From assembly GCF_002575655.3 (NCBI RefSeq), contig NC_053037.3, positions 324,225,294 to 324,289,293 of the forward strand: a stretch of 64,000 nt of DNA, given 5' to 3'. Origin of the DNA: Aegilops tauschii subsp. strangulata (taxonomy: Eukaryota; Streptophyta; Magnoliopsida; Poales; Poaceae). The notes below the pieces were generated by a model. That model was not told where the DNA came from. It saw nothing but the letters and a program-made list of their open reading frames with translations, and did no database searches. Positions within the stretch are counted from its first letter, which is position 1. Each line of letters opens with the position of its first letter. The translations under genes and the position numbers were made by a program. Below are positions 10,771 to 23,156 of this stretch, piece after piece.

Positions 10771-12229
10771 GCTAGGCTATCACGGCTATTACACATATTA
10801 CATCCACTGGGCATCAAAGTTCGCCACCAGTGCAAATATAGGGAACAAAGCAGCATATCATATACACTGGTTGTCAAAGTTGGCGACCAGTGCAAATAAA
10901 CGCCACAACAAAACAAGTCCAGAACTGAAACCACTTCAGAAGATCTCAAGAAACAATATCCTGGGTACCCATAATGCTGGCAAGATGCTTAGCAAGCTTA
11001 TTAACTTTCTCTTGTTTGGCGCTTAAATCCTCCAGCGCTTGCTGTTGCACCAGAGTATGCATCTGAATTCTGCAGGGACTTCCTCAGTCCTTCAACTTCC
11101 TGTCGCAACACATCTGATCGATGTCTTTCAACTTGAAGCTGAGACTCAAGAAAACGAACTGATTCAGGCAGCGAGTTCGAAGAGCTTGTGCCAGCAGTAG
11201 TGGCCAGTAACTCGAACACTACATCAAGACAGGACTTCTGGGTTCTCTCACTGTCGTCAAGGTAGTTTTTCTCAGCTTTCTTGGAGACCAACAGGGATGT
11301 CTCAGTATCTTGAACCTTATATGCATTACTTGCTTCACCATTGCATAGCGGGGTATTGTTCTCCAATATTTTGTCCGCATTCTAAAAGAGAAACAAGCAG
11401 ACACATCACAGGTTTACCATGTTGTATATGAAACTCATTTTGGTAAATCAGTTCAGTAGTAAAGTGCACAGGATAACAGCATGAAACAAACATATATCTA
11501 TGTACCATGGTCACTTTATGGTCTATATCATTCTAGTTTTTGTTGCCAAATCAAGATAGAGACACAATTCAAATAATATCTATTCAAGACAAAGCGGAAT
11601 AGACAGAATATAAGCGTGGGAAACTATAGAGACACTTGTAATGTGCATGACATGAGAACATAACTGTTTATTCAATTGAAACTGAAATCAATATAGAGCA
11701 AGTTACAAGAGCAAACCAGTTAAAGAAACAAGTTTAAAACATACCTGTTGCGCCATTGGAGTTTCAATTCCATCCTTCAAATTTGAAAATAGTTGGTCTG
11801 AGTAAATACAGTGATGCAAGAGCAAAGGAGTATGAACCATAGCTACAGAACCTGACCTGAGAACAATTCTTCTTCTCCTTTAAGAGTTGAGTTGGGATTC
11901 AGAGTGGTGGTCCTCGTGCTTTGGGCACTGCAGTTCCCTTACTAATTGCTCGTGTTTGGGTGCTCTGTGGTGGAGACGGTGCTGTGTCAACTAGAACTGG
12001 GTTAATATCTGCTGGGGTTGGGGTTAGAAGGGGTGTAGCTGGTTCTCTGTCCAACTGGGTAGGGGTACAATCTGCGAGAGTCTGGGTTATGTGTGGTGGG
12101 GCTGGTTCTTGGGCAAGTACAACCATGGTTCTATCGGCATCAACTGGTAGCACTATCTTTTCTGAAGACCGTGTTGTTACTCCCTTAGATACAACCATCA
12201 CCCTCTCCAATTCAAATGGCTGATAAACA

Positions 12230-12780
12230 AGAAAAGTAATTGAATGTACAGACATTGTATGATAGACAGGTGCAATGGATAGTGAGGAATAAAAGAGGGC
12301 ATGAAATAATTCACATTTATGTTGTCTAACCAAACAGGATAGCATGACACAATTTCACATATATGATGGCTAACTAAATAGGATAGCATGATACAATTTC
12401 ACATTATGATGGCTAACTAAAGAAGATGGAAAGAATAGTTCAAAATATGATGACTATGTAAACAGGATGACATGATATAACTATATAATGTGTTTATTAA
12501 ATAGGTTGGCATGCCATAATTCACATACATGCCGCCAATGGAAACATGATAGCATGATATAATTCCCGGATAGAATGACATAATTCAAAATATGATGACT
12601 GTAAACACTAAACAGGATGAGATGATATAACTATATGATGTCTTTATTAAATGGGTTGCCATGCCATAATTCAGATAGATGTTGTGTATGTAAACATGAT
12701 GGCATGATATAATTCAAATATATGATTTATATAGTAAGCAAGTAAGCAGATGGCAATCCATATATGATGTAAAAACTAAG
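12230..12780. repeat. Intronic minisatellite of the element gene
   Basis: Imperfect tandem units of about 45 bp contain ATTCACATATATGATG, CTAAACAGGATGGCATG or close variants. Further blocks lie at 13060-13260 and 13560-13740, each in an intron of this gene. Matching units lie in the introns of the other copy at 57790-58000 and 58270-58590. Confidence 0.6.
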
Positions 12781-15700
12781 CAATGCAAGACAACATGCAT
12801 GACATGGGTAATATAACCCTGCCAAGTTTGAGCATGGACCTCAGGAGGGAAATAGGACTAGTCATCAGTCTCTGAATCCTCCTCTGAGGAGCTCTCTGTA
12901 TCCAGCAAGATGTCTGCTTCAACAGGTAGCATTGTCTGCTCTGAATACCTTTTTTTCACTCCAGATACTTCCATCACCGCTTCAAATGGCTGATGCACAG
13001 GAAGAGTAGTTGAATATACAAACGTTGTCGACAAATGGAACACGTAATACAAAAAAATGATAGCATGATATAATTCACATACATGATGATTGGCTCAACA
13101 ACATGGCATTGCATAATTCACATATATAATGCCTTTGCAACAAGATAGCATTGCATAATTCACATATATAATGTCTTGCAACAAGATGGCAATGCATAAT
13201 TCACATATATGGTAATTAGACACTAAACAGGTGGCATTCACACAAAGCATGTCTAAACTAATCAAATGACATCGCAATGCAAGGCACCATACGCACGATA
13301 TGAGCAACATAACCCTGCCAAGTTAATTAGAGCATACACCTCGGGGGAAATAGGACTAGTCATCTGTCTCTGAATCCTCCTCTGAGGAGCTATCCATAAC
13401 CAGCGAGATATGCGCTTCGTCAGATAGCATAGTCTGCTCTGAAGACCTTGTTTTCACTCCAGAATTTTCCATCACCGTGTCAAATGGCTGATGCACACGA
13501 TGAGTAGTTGAATGTACTATAATTGTTGACAAATGTAATACGTAACGAAAAAAAGGATGGCCTGAATAATTCACATATAAGATGACTGGCTAAGCAGGAT
13601 GGCATTGCAAAATTCACATATATGATGCCTGGCTAAACAAGATGGCATTGCATAATTCACATAAACGATGAATAAACTAAACAGATGGCATTCACACAAA
13701 GCATGTCTAAACTAAGCAGTTGACATATTTGATGTATAAAGTAAGCAATGCAAGGCACCATATGCATGATATAACCAACATCAGCATGCCAAGTTAGAGC
13801 GAAGACCTCATGGGGTAAATAGGAGTGGTCTTCTGCTTCTGAATCCCCCTCAGAACAGTTATCTTCCTCTTGATTACGATCCGAAATGGGTGGCGGGGGG
13901 GGGGGGGCTGCCTTTGTGCCCACCATGGAGCGATGTCTGCATGAAATTTTATTGCCACACAAGGCTCGTCTCTTTTGCTCTACATGTTCAGTTCCATTGT
14001 GTACAATAACTGACATGCATAGGAATAAAACATAGTGAGATTATGTAAGGAGTGCATGCACAAATCCAGAGTGATGGTAGCAAACTGTGGATAGACCCAA
14101 AACCAATGATAGCAGGCAGATAATAGCTTTAGTTAAAAAATACAGATAATGGCTCCTTTAATGTTTGTTTGGACCAACATGAAACTCATAGTAGACACCC
14201 GAGATTAACCAGATAGTAGACAGATAGTACTGATTCCTGCCCCAATATGTACCCCACAACCATTTAAAAACTCAAGTTTCAGCATAAGTTTGGACCTGAC
14301 TCGGAGTCTAATAGGTGAACATGACGATAAAGTAGCATGTCATCATATTAAGCGATGCATAACGTAAGCAGACACGGAAGAGTGCGACCTCTCTTGCAGA
14401 CCCGTGTAGTCCTCAAGGTCATCTACTCAGTTGATGATGGTAATGCACTTGTCATGGCTGCCGGCGGCGGGGAAGAAGATCTGAGGCGGCGAAAGACAGT
14501 CTGGAGAGCGGATCCCTGCTGTGGTGAACCTTTCCGTCATTGGAGCAGCTAAGCTGGGGTGGAACACAACACCGCAGGAGCAGCACAAACCACACAAGGT
14601 TTTCTTTGACACATATCTGTGATAGAAGTAATTGTGTAAGGGCTTATCTGAATTTGAGGATTCTAACAATGCAGGGATAGGAAATAGACAGGAATAGGAT
14701 AGGAATGCACGTGCAAAACAGAGAATTTAAAAACACGGGATTTCTGCCAATCTGGGTGTTTGGTTCACAAGAATTGGAAGATCACAGGATGCAAAGAAGC
14801 ATGGTGAGATTAAGTCAAACCACAAGAAAATGTACGGCTGTAATGCTATTATGCTACTATCTCTTAGTCTTGTGCTTCATGAATAGGAATTTGAAAAGGA
14901 GGACAAGTGGAAATTAAAATTCCTACAGTTTTTGTTTCAAGGAGACACTAAAGGAACAAATCCTATAGTTTTCCTTTGCTCCATTCCTTTGCACCAAATT
15001 CATGAAAAGTAGTACCATACGAAACTTTCCAATTCCTATGTTTTTCATTCACTTTTCCTTTCAAGCACTGGCGATTCCAGTAGGCAGGCTTGAGCAAGGA
15101 AAAGCCTACACTAAAAAAATGTTTTTGTGCTACTTCTATTACTTTGGACCCAGGCCACTGCCCTACTAGCTCAACTCCCAGGGCCATCGACAAATGCACA
15201 GCTCAAACGCGCAGAGATAAATAATGATGGCGTTCAAGAGAGTCCATCACGGATAGCTAAGTTGCCTGGTACCTCACTGCTTGTCATATAGTAGGATAAA
15301 ATAATCGTATTTCCCATTATTCCGTGTGCTCAGTGGACAATATATATAACATGTAGAGTAAAAAAAGATATGCAACAAGTGTACAACCTCTTTGGCGAAG
15401 CCATGTCGATATCAGCGTTATTGGGTTGGCCGGTGAGGACGCTCCGGCTGACTTGGCTGTCGGAGGAGGGGAAGAAGATCTGAGGCGTCTGGAGATGCAG
15501 CCCGAGGTACTACTCCGCTTTGATGGAGGGTTTCATCGTTGGAGCAGCTCCGGTGAGTTGTACGACGCCGAGGCTGAAGCAGGACAAGAGAGACAACGTT
15601 AACCTGAGTGGAATTCTAATAGCATCTCCAATAGACGACGTAAAATACATAACCACAAAGTGCTAGATGTATACATCAGCCGCTCATCTCTGAACTTAAC

Positions 15701-15839
15701 TGTCAAAACTGAATTTAACTGTCAAAACCGAACTTAACTGTCGAAACTGAATTTTGCTATCGAACCGAATTTTACTGTTGAAACTGAATGCACTAGAGGT
15801 GACTCTACACGTCAGTCGACTGACTTTTTCATCTTTGGT

Positions 15840-16260
15840 CAGTCGATTTTGCAGCAGTTGGATACGAAATCAAGGGCCTGCAGTTCATCTTCAACCTCCA
15901 CCCCCCTGAGCCGCCAGCCACCACCGGCCAAATAGCCGCCCCCGCCGCCCGCGGCCGGTGGTGCGCTGCCCCGCCCGCCCCGAAGACACTCCACACCGCC
16001 GGTCCGCCGCTGCCCCGACCATCCCTCTAGGCCCCCAATGCCGAGCTTTTTCTCCGGCGATCCCCATGCCACCGCCCCACCACCGCCGGCGACCACCGCC
16101 CCCACCCTGATCCCTAAGATATATAGTGGGGTACCTCCCCGGCGAGCCTCCCTCCCCGCTGCGGCTGGTTCTTCCTTAACTCCGGCGAGCCCCCCCCCCC
16201 CCAACCCCCTGAAAATCGACTGACCCAAAAGTCGATTCATTCGACTGAAGTGTAGCTAAA
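15840..16260. repeat. GC-rich block flanked by GTCGATTTT motifs
   Basis: A GC-rich stretch with repeated CCGCCG-type units is bordered by TCAGTCGATTTT (15840) and AAAATCGACTGACCCAAAAG (16212). The equivalent block lies in the other copy at 55620-56040, so it predates the split of the two elements. It may be an old insertion in the element gene. Confidence 0.45.
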
Positions 16261-17343
16261 TCAGAGCAGCATCGCAAGCAAGAGCAAGAGGGAGAGTAGC
16301 AGCGCGAGCAAGAGCAAGAGCAGACCAGGCAGGGGACCGAGAGCAAGAGCAAAGCAGCGGCGCGAGCGAGAGCTAAAGCAGTAGCAGCTCCTACTGATGT
16401 GGACATTGCCGCCGAGGGAGCGACGCCGTGGAGGAAGTGGCCGACGACGCCGCCGTGGATGGAGCCGCGCCGTGTCGGCTCGGGACCGAACGCCGACAGC
16501 ACCGTGAGATCGAATCAAGAAGAAAATGCGGCGACTAGTGTACAACCTCTTTGGTGGCGCCGACTAGGCCGCAGCTTCATCCGAGGAAACGGTGATGATG
16601 ATGCTCTTATGGTGGTGTAGGTGAAGATGGCGGTGTGGGAATGGAGGTGGCGCGAAAGACGAGGGGAACATCAGGGCAGCTCCTTGGAGGTGGAGGACGG
16701 GGTGGCTGAACCGGTGGGATGACCAGATCGTTGACGGATCCTCATCTGGTAAGGTGGATGAGGGACGTCGAGGTGTTGTTGTGGACGACGTCGTCGAGGA
16801 AGAAGCTCCGGCTGGGTGGCGGACGGAGGAGGGTGTGGGGCTTCGCGGGTTTTCCTAGCCTCGGTGTACGAATGGGTGGGCGGATGGGATGGGAGTGGGG
16901 AACCATGGCTTAGGGACGCGCTTGTCCGAAATGTGGGGTAAGTTACGAAAGTACCCCCACTGATTTGAGGCGGTTCTTTCAGTTCAGGGGTATCACAGGC
17001 ATTTCACGTGTCGGGATTTCACAGGAGTTGGGAGTTTTCGCGTGCGTTGTAATTTTGGAATAGCAAGGCACGGGTTGAGATGGAGGGAGTTGTCGGAGCA
17101 CAACGAGACAAAGATTTATCTTAAATATTTTGGGCTAACAAGGCGCGGGTTGAAGAGGCGGGAGTTTCGGAGCACGATAGACAGAGACGCTAGCTTGAAA
17201 TTTCGGCATAACAAGGCGCGGCTTGAAATTTCGGGAGAACAAACTTAACGTGTACCCAAAAGAAAAAAGACAATTTAGACTAGTATGATATACTACATAC
17301 AATGTGTTTAACACGCACAACACACACACAGACACCATTTAGA

Positions 17344-19540
17344 CTAGTAAGGTACATGTGCATTGCACGCATGAGATTTGGCAACCAAATTATGAATAAA
17401 TACCACATTATAGCATGTAAGCTTTGAGTCATATATGCATGATGTAGATGTTCGTTTAATTCTTATAGTTCATTTCATTCAAAAGCATCTAGTTTTTATA
17501 AGAAAGCTAATATATTTTAAGATTCATGGAATTGTGTGTTGTAAGGCATAAAGTAAAAACAAATCATGTAGAAAAACATTTGGGCAATTCTGATATGGAA
17601 GATTCTAGAACAAAGAAGAAGTGCTTGTGTTTTGAGGTTTGTGCATTATTCTTAAGTTCAACCATAGAGTCTTCTAGATTGTACATGTGGCAAAATCTGG
17701 TGGAATCTAGATGATATCCAACGGCCAGTAGTGCTCAAATTTGCCAGCTCTGCACCATCGGATTGGCCTCGTCGAACGACCATCTTTCAAAGTTAAAGTT
17801 ATCCGCACACTATATAAAAATATATAATATATAATATATATAGGGGTATAGATATAGATATGTGATGCGAAAGCCACCCATCATCTCCAATTAGAATAGT
17901 GTGTCCATGCACGGATGCAATGTGGCCAAACGATGTCTGCCATCGGTATCTCAAATTCAAACCTGTCTGACCTTGTTCAATGTGTATACATTACAACATG
18001 CTCGTTTCCAAACCACACCGCGCAGATCTCCGTTATATTCATGCATGCATGGGTTTCAAACATCATGATCTCTTATTCAAATATTTGAATTCAACTTTAC
18101 ATTGATTATGACCTCACCTAGTCTTTTACACCCACACATTGGTCTTCTCTTTATAATTGTACCACTAACTTTCTCTCATGCATGCATGCACACACACTAC
18201 CAGTCGGCATTATCCATCGCACACATGCAATCTTTTTCTTTAGGTCGGTCTCCCATGAAGGCACACACACACACACACACACATCCCCCTCTCCATCATA
18301 TTGGGCATTCTTTATCTCTCACGTGCATGCGCAACGATCGATGTTCCTCTATGTGTGTGTTTATAGCTAGGTCTTTCATAGTTTTCCGCATAAACCGATC
18401 AATCTATATATCTAGTGAGGTCTCACCCTGTTTCGCACGTCCACATCGATCAATCTATACCTCTCTATATAGTATTACATATATAGCTAATACACCCACA
18501 TTAATTATATATCCAACGCCCCCTCTCATCATCCATGCCTTCCGCTTCATCTCTCAGATGCGCGCACAATGGCGAAGACAGGGGGCAGCAAGGGCCCTGC
18601 CCCCCTAACATCACTATATATCAAGGCTAATATGAATGTGATCATTAGACAATTGCTAGTAAAAATAGTTTAAGTTGATGAATTGGCCTCCTCGTAAAGG
18701 ATTAGCAATGCATGGCCCCCTAGCTCATGGGACATTTTTCATGGCTCCGCCACTGCGCGCAACAGCGCACGTTCTCGCCCCCTCTCTCTAAATATCGATC
18801 TCGCAGTTGTGCACTCCTTCATAATCTCCCTCCAGTCGGCCCCTCGCACAATCTTCTAGCCCCCACCGGATTTTGCCACATGTACAATCTAGCAGACTCC
18901 ATGGTTGAACTTAAGCATAATGCACAAATCTCAAAACAACAGTGGTTCTCCTTTGTTCTAGAATCTTCCGTATCATAACTGCCCAAACTTTTTTTCTAGT
19001 TGAATTGCCATTATTTGTTTTTACTTTATGCTTTACAACGCACAATTCCATGAATCATAAAATAGATTAAGGGCTTCTTTGATTCAAAGGATTCTCGAAG
19101 GAATTTTGGAGGATTCTAATCCTTAGGAATTTTTCCTATCTTGGTTGTTTGATTCATAGGATTGTAAACCATAGGAATTTTTCCATATGATTCATTTGCA
19201 CTAGATTTCATAGGAAACATCCCATCCACTCAAACCTCTTTGAAAGAATTCTGCGTTTTTTCTATGCACAATCAAACACTCGTACCATCCTATAGGATTC
19301 AAGATGACATTCCACTCTAATCCCATGCTCTTCCTATTTCCGCGTTTTGGAAATCCTACGAATCAAAGAGGCCCTAGGTTTTTTATAAAAACTAATTGAT
19401 TTTGAATGAGATGAACTATAAGAATTAAACGAAGGTCTACATCAAGCATATATGACTCAGAGCTTACATGCTACAGTGTGGTATTTATTCATAATTTGGT
19501 TGCAAAATCTGACGCGTGCAATGCACGTGCACCTTACTAG
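17344..19540. mobile_element. Element with inverted arms of about 365 bp and CTAG ends
   Basis: The outer ends are inverted copies. The left arm is 17344-17705. The right arm is about 18865-19540 and includes a nested MITE. Each arm ends at its outer edge in the Helitron-like signature CTAG next to a GTGCAATGCAC hairpin, with A before the left end and T after the right one. It may be one inverted-repeat element or two Helitrons facing apart. The middle (about 17840-18840) is low-complexity, with a CA microsatellite at 18262-18284 and no convincing gene. Confidence 0.5.
19071..19374. mobile_element. Harbinger/Tourist-type MITE, 304 bp
   Basis: The ends are inverted: GGGCTTCTTTGATTC and GAATCAAAGAGGCCC. 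The flanks TAA and TAG approximate the 3-bp TWA duplication of this superfamily. The other arm of the host element (17344-17705) lacks it, which shows a precise insertion. Confidence 0.75.
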
Positions 19541-20250
19541 TACTTCGAGTATGTGCAAAACACAATGGCACGCTACACAGTGTCTCTCTTACAGTTCATG
19601 AAGCCATGTGGCACATGTGGAGGCGTTGTCGCGACATCCTTGTGTGGATTGATCACAGTGACGTGCTGCTGGTTCCAGAAGAATGTACTAGTCCTCCCTG
19701 AGCCGCACTGGCTGTACATGCACGAAGCGAAGATCTGCACGCACGCCACGCACGAACTCATTCCCTCGCACGCACACGCGGGTACACGGGCGGACGCAAT
19801 TTTGTACCAAGATCCACCCCATGTGATAATTTGACGCGTGTAAAGTCCTTCACTTCATTGATGGTCAATTAATACAGCGCACGCAAATTGAGTGGATGTG
19901 AGGGCGGAAAAAAGACATTACTACTCCACTGCGCGCATGCGAGTAGTTAAATCATGGGTTGCTAGTAGTACTTCCATTGGTCTCCTTCGTATTTTGTGCC
20001 AATTTTTGACAGTAACATAATATTTACGCATCTGAGCAGTGTAGTCTACTTGAAATTTATGTTCCACTAAACTCATCGGGAGCCGTTTCGGGCCTCGAAA
20101 CCAAAAACCATCAATTAATCTTTACCTTGTTCCCATCACATTCGAAAGTACTAGTGCTACAATTAAGTGCAAGCCTGCTCACACCTACCAGTACGTACCA
20201 AACCTGAACGTGTTCCCACTATGCAGGTTTTAGTACTAGTGCTAGTACTT
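19541..20250. other. Non-coding stretch, partly shared with Jorge-1
   Basis: About 19760-19850 (containing ATAATTTGACGCGTGTA) matches 52380-52480 in reverse, so part of it belongs to the shared core of the two Jorge elements. The rest holds no feature I can support. Confidence 0.4.
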
Positions 20251-20254
20251 AGGT

Positions 20255-20262
20255 TATAAAAA
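20255..20262 (+). promoter_or_regulatory. TATA box upstream of the first coiled-coil pseudogene
   Basis: TATAAAAA lies 78 bp before the ATG at 20333, at typical plant promoter spacing. The upstream 150 bp resemble those of the related gene at 22531. Confidence 0.55.
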
Positions 20263-20332
20263 GGGGAACTACCTAACCAAAAATTACTCTACCTTCCTCC
20301 TCATAAGTCCTCCTTCTTCGTCCGTCCTTGCC

Positions 20333-21063
20333 ATGGCCGGTGTGCAGAGCTCTAGGTCGAGAACTACTCGTAACAAGGGAGCGGCAACCAAGGCTGCGAA
20401 AAAAAGAGGGCTCGCCGCCACGCAGAGACCTCGAAAGATCTCTCACGGGCAGGCGATGGCTCCCAGGAGCGCCCTAGACGCGGAGGCAAACATGCCGAGC
20501 TGGCGGCGCTGGAGTCGTTATCCCTCGACGGCATGCCCGATCAGCTCAATAAGCACCTCAATAAGCAGAAGGAGTTCATCCATGACTTGGTGGAGCTGCT
20601 GAAGGAGAGCCTCGACGACATGCCCGCTGAGCTCAGTGAGCAGGCAGAGTTGACCGCCAGCTTGGTGATGCTGCTGAAGAAGAGCATTGCCTCAGAGAAG
20701 AAGGCGACCAGCGAAATCCTGCAACTTTAGGAGGACAAGGCGAAGCTCTGCCACGAGCTCGACCTGCTGAAGGAGGAGAACGCCGGCTGGAAGAAGCTGC
20801 ATGAGAATAGTAGTTCCTCGATGAAAATGTTGCAGGCCCTCGTCATGGAACAGAAGGAGGAGTTGGCGAAGCTCCGCATCGAGCACCCGGCTGCTGTGAA
20901 GGTACGTAATGCGGCCATGGAATAGATGATGAAGGCTCGCGTCGAGAAATCCTGCGTCATGGACAGAATGTTGAAGATGGTGGAGGAGACGCGCAAGGAG
21001 ATGGAGGTCGTGGAGGCGATGAAGAAGCAGTTACGACTCCGCGGCCAGCAACCCTTCATGTAG
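20333..21063 (+). pseudogene. Coiled-coil protein pseudogene, copy 1
   Basis: ATG at 20333 opens a basic N-terminus (MAGVQSSRSRTTRNKGAATK). A frameshift near 20490 moves the frame to one encoding long heptad-rich helices: LNKHLNKQKEFIHDLVELLK, then QKEELAKLRIEHPAAVK and RKEMEVVEAMKKQLRLRGQQ. Two in-frame TAG codons (20728 and 20923) interrupt it before the natural stop at 21061. Both could come from single C-to-T changes in CAG. I do not recognise the family. The rod-like sequence suggests a structural or DNA-binding adaptor role. It is related to 22531-23156 in promoter, layout and 3' flank (GTGTCTTCCTTC), so the two are tandem duplicates. It sits as cargo in Jorge-2. Confidence 0.6.
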
Positions 21064-22450
21064 TGAGAGCAGCGCCCTGGACTTGTGTGTGCGTCTTCCT
21101 TCTTTTTTGGGGGTGATAATCCTCCTTCTTTTGCTCCTGTGTTTCTTATTTTGCTTCGGGTGTTTCACCGCATGTGTCACCTTCTCTGCGAGGCATGAAT
21201 AGAACAATGCTAAAAATGAGCTGACTAGAAAATTAGATCATTCTTTATCGCCAATAGAACAACGCCTCTTGCTAGTAATATATAATAAGAGTAGAGAGTA
21301 GAGGATATGGCACTGGGCTGCCGTGTTTCGTGCTCCTCCATCGTACTCCAGTGGAAAACTTGAGTATACCGCACGGTTCTTTGCTCCTCCTCAGGTCGTC
21401 GGCACATTTATACGAACAGTCAAATCACAAGGCCCCACCTTCCAGCAATAATGAGCCGTCAAATCACAAAGGCCCTCGCCTCTCGTGAAAAGGACCAAGC
21501 TAGACTGCCCCGCCCTCTAGCCTTTTAAAAAATGTATACATTTGTACAATAGTAGTATCGATGGATTGCGCCATGGAGCAAAACTAACAAGATGTAATTA
21601 AAGAAAAAAGGTGGTACATATAGAGAGCGCTTGTCGCCAAATTATGCATATACTATATGACACTACCCACTATGAAGGTAATAGTAACATAGACTAGTAA
21701 CTAGTCTATGCTACTCTCCACTATGACCAGCCAAAGTCGAGGCGCGGATACTAACGAGGGCCTGGTTGTGTCTATACTTGGACAACTCACCCGACTGCAT
21801 GCGCACCAGGCAGATGAAGCTCGTGTCGTGTTGGTGCCGTGTGCGGCCCGCACATTAACCAAAACCTCGCGCCTCCATCTTAGCCTCCGCGTTTTAAACT
21901 TCTCAATATCAAGGCCAAGGAGCAACGTGAAACCTATGATAGAGCCAATCGGATGGTTGAGAACACTACAATTCGTAGCTATAGATGCGCGTGTGAGAGA
22001 GGACGAGTGCGTGTGTGCACCTCATCTCAGAGTACAAGTGTATGTGGGTGGCATCGACCTAGGGAGCAGTGATGGTGCGTGCGAGAAGTCCCGAGAGATA
22101 GGTGTAATGCGTCTGAAAAAAAGACTAGTCTATAGCTCGCCATGAGGCTATTCCTGTCGAACGCCAAGCGTAAGATATGTATCCGACGGTGTCAGTCTTT
22201 GCACGTACACAGCAGTAGAAAAAGAACTAGTACCATGGCATATGCTACACCACGGCCGAGAAAACATGCCGACGTTACGCCATCCATGAATAGTGCCGCA
22301 ATTCGAAATTAGAACCGTCAATAAATTTTGAGCGCGTCTCGTCACATTCCAAATTACTACTACTACCACGCTATATTTAATTGCAAACCTATTCACACCG
22401 ATCACAACCTAAATGGTTTCCCACTTAGGAGCGTACTAGTAGTACTCGCT
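21064..22450. other. Spacer between the coiled-coil copies
   Basis: About 21430-21590 is a direct repeat of about 26940-27150, sharing GGATTGCGCCATGGAGCAAA and a weak TATA-like stretch. The two therefore look like copies of a promoter-plus-first-exon segment. The rest has only short frames on both strands and no recognisable gene. Confidence 0.4.
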
Positions 22451-22458
22451 TATAAATA
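22451..22458 (+). promoter_or_regulatory. TATA box upstream of the second coiled-coil pseudogene
   Basis: TATAAATA lies 80 bp before the ATG at 22531, the same spacing as in the related copy at 20255/20333. Confidence 0.55.
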
Positions 22459-22530
22459 CTACTATACTAAGATGACTGCACATTCCTCCTCAACTCCTCA
22501 TCCACAAAAAACAATCAAGTCAATCAAGCC

Positions 22531-23156
22531 ATGGCTAGCGTGAGTTCTGGGTCGAGGGATTTCCACCAGGGAGAGGTGAGCATGGAAGAGGAAGCACAAG
22601 AGATGTCCTGCCTTGCCGCGAAAGCAGCCGACATGTCCAGCCGCGCAGCAGTAGCAGCACAGAGGTTCCGCCGCGCCATCGATGTAGCAGACTGGTCTGG
22701 CCACGCCGCGGAAGCAACAAAGATGTCCCGCTGCGCCGCCGAAGCAGCACGGAGGTCCCGCCGTGCCGCGGCGGCCTGGGAAAATTTCTCGTGGGTAGGC
22801 GAGGACTCTTACAGGCGCATGCGTGCGATGGTCCATAGCCAGATGGATCACATCTCCGGCTGGGCGAGGTTGCAGGACGAGGCTACCAGCGTCATCCGGC
22901 AACTAGGGGAGGGCAATGCGAAGCTCCAGCGCGAGCGTGACCTGCTGAGGGCGAAGATCGCCGGAAGGGCGAAGCAGGCGGAGGAGACCGCTGCCTTGTG
23001 CAGAGGACGGGCGTCATCGTCAAGAAACTTATGGACGAGAATGACATGCTCCGCATCGAGCGCAACAGGCTGGTGGAGGAATCCGTGCATGCTGCCAAGT
23101 AGCGTATTAAGGACATGAAACTGATGAAAGAGATCATCGCCCGCCGCGAGAACTAG
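22531..23156 (+). pseudogene. Coiled-coil protein pseudogene, copy 2
   Basis: ATG 22531 lies in a good plant context (GCCATGGC). The first 150 residues contain Ala-rich repeats of the type AA(K/E)AA.MS and then a coiled coil (EGNAKLQRERDLLRAKIAGR). Near 23000 the frame shifts, and the helix continues in another frame (KKLMDENDMLRIERNRLVEE). A TAG at 23100 follows, then a few codons to the natural stop at 23154. The family was not identified. Promoter and 3' end resemble those of 20333-21063. The Ala-rich N-terminal repeats are absent from copy 1, so the two have diverged in structure. It is probably non-functional cargo. Confidence 0.55.

Larger units (their letters stand above)
10946..16906 (-). 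pseudogene. Jorge-2 element gene, deletion derivative of the copy at 54.9-60.6 kb
   Basis: This is the inverted homologue of the Jorge-1 gene, from ATG at 16906 to the stop equivalent at 10946. Visible exons include Ser/Asp/Glu modules near 16.6, 15.5 and 14.45 kb, a CRHRSMVG exon (about 14016-13815) and three related exons starting PFE/PFD (13487, 12989 and 12219). The last exon (11381-10946) is a coiled coil (SVRFLESQLQVERHRSDVLR). Lesions: the exons encoding the transposase-like domain are missing between about 11840 and 11890; the PFE/PFD exons at 12989 and 13487 each end their frame at TAG where the other copy has CAG; and two bases are lost near 11055, shifting the end of the last exon. 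The gene is unlikely to be functional. Confidence 0.6.

Noticed and set aside
18102..18608. Plus-strand frame of 168 codons
   Set aside because: It passes through a CA microsatellite and AT-rich repeats inside the inverted-arm element; no conserved domain was seen.
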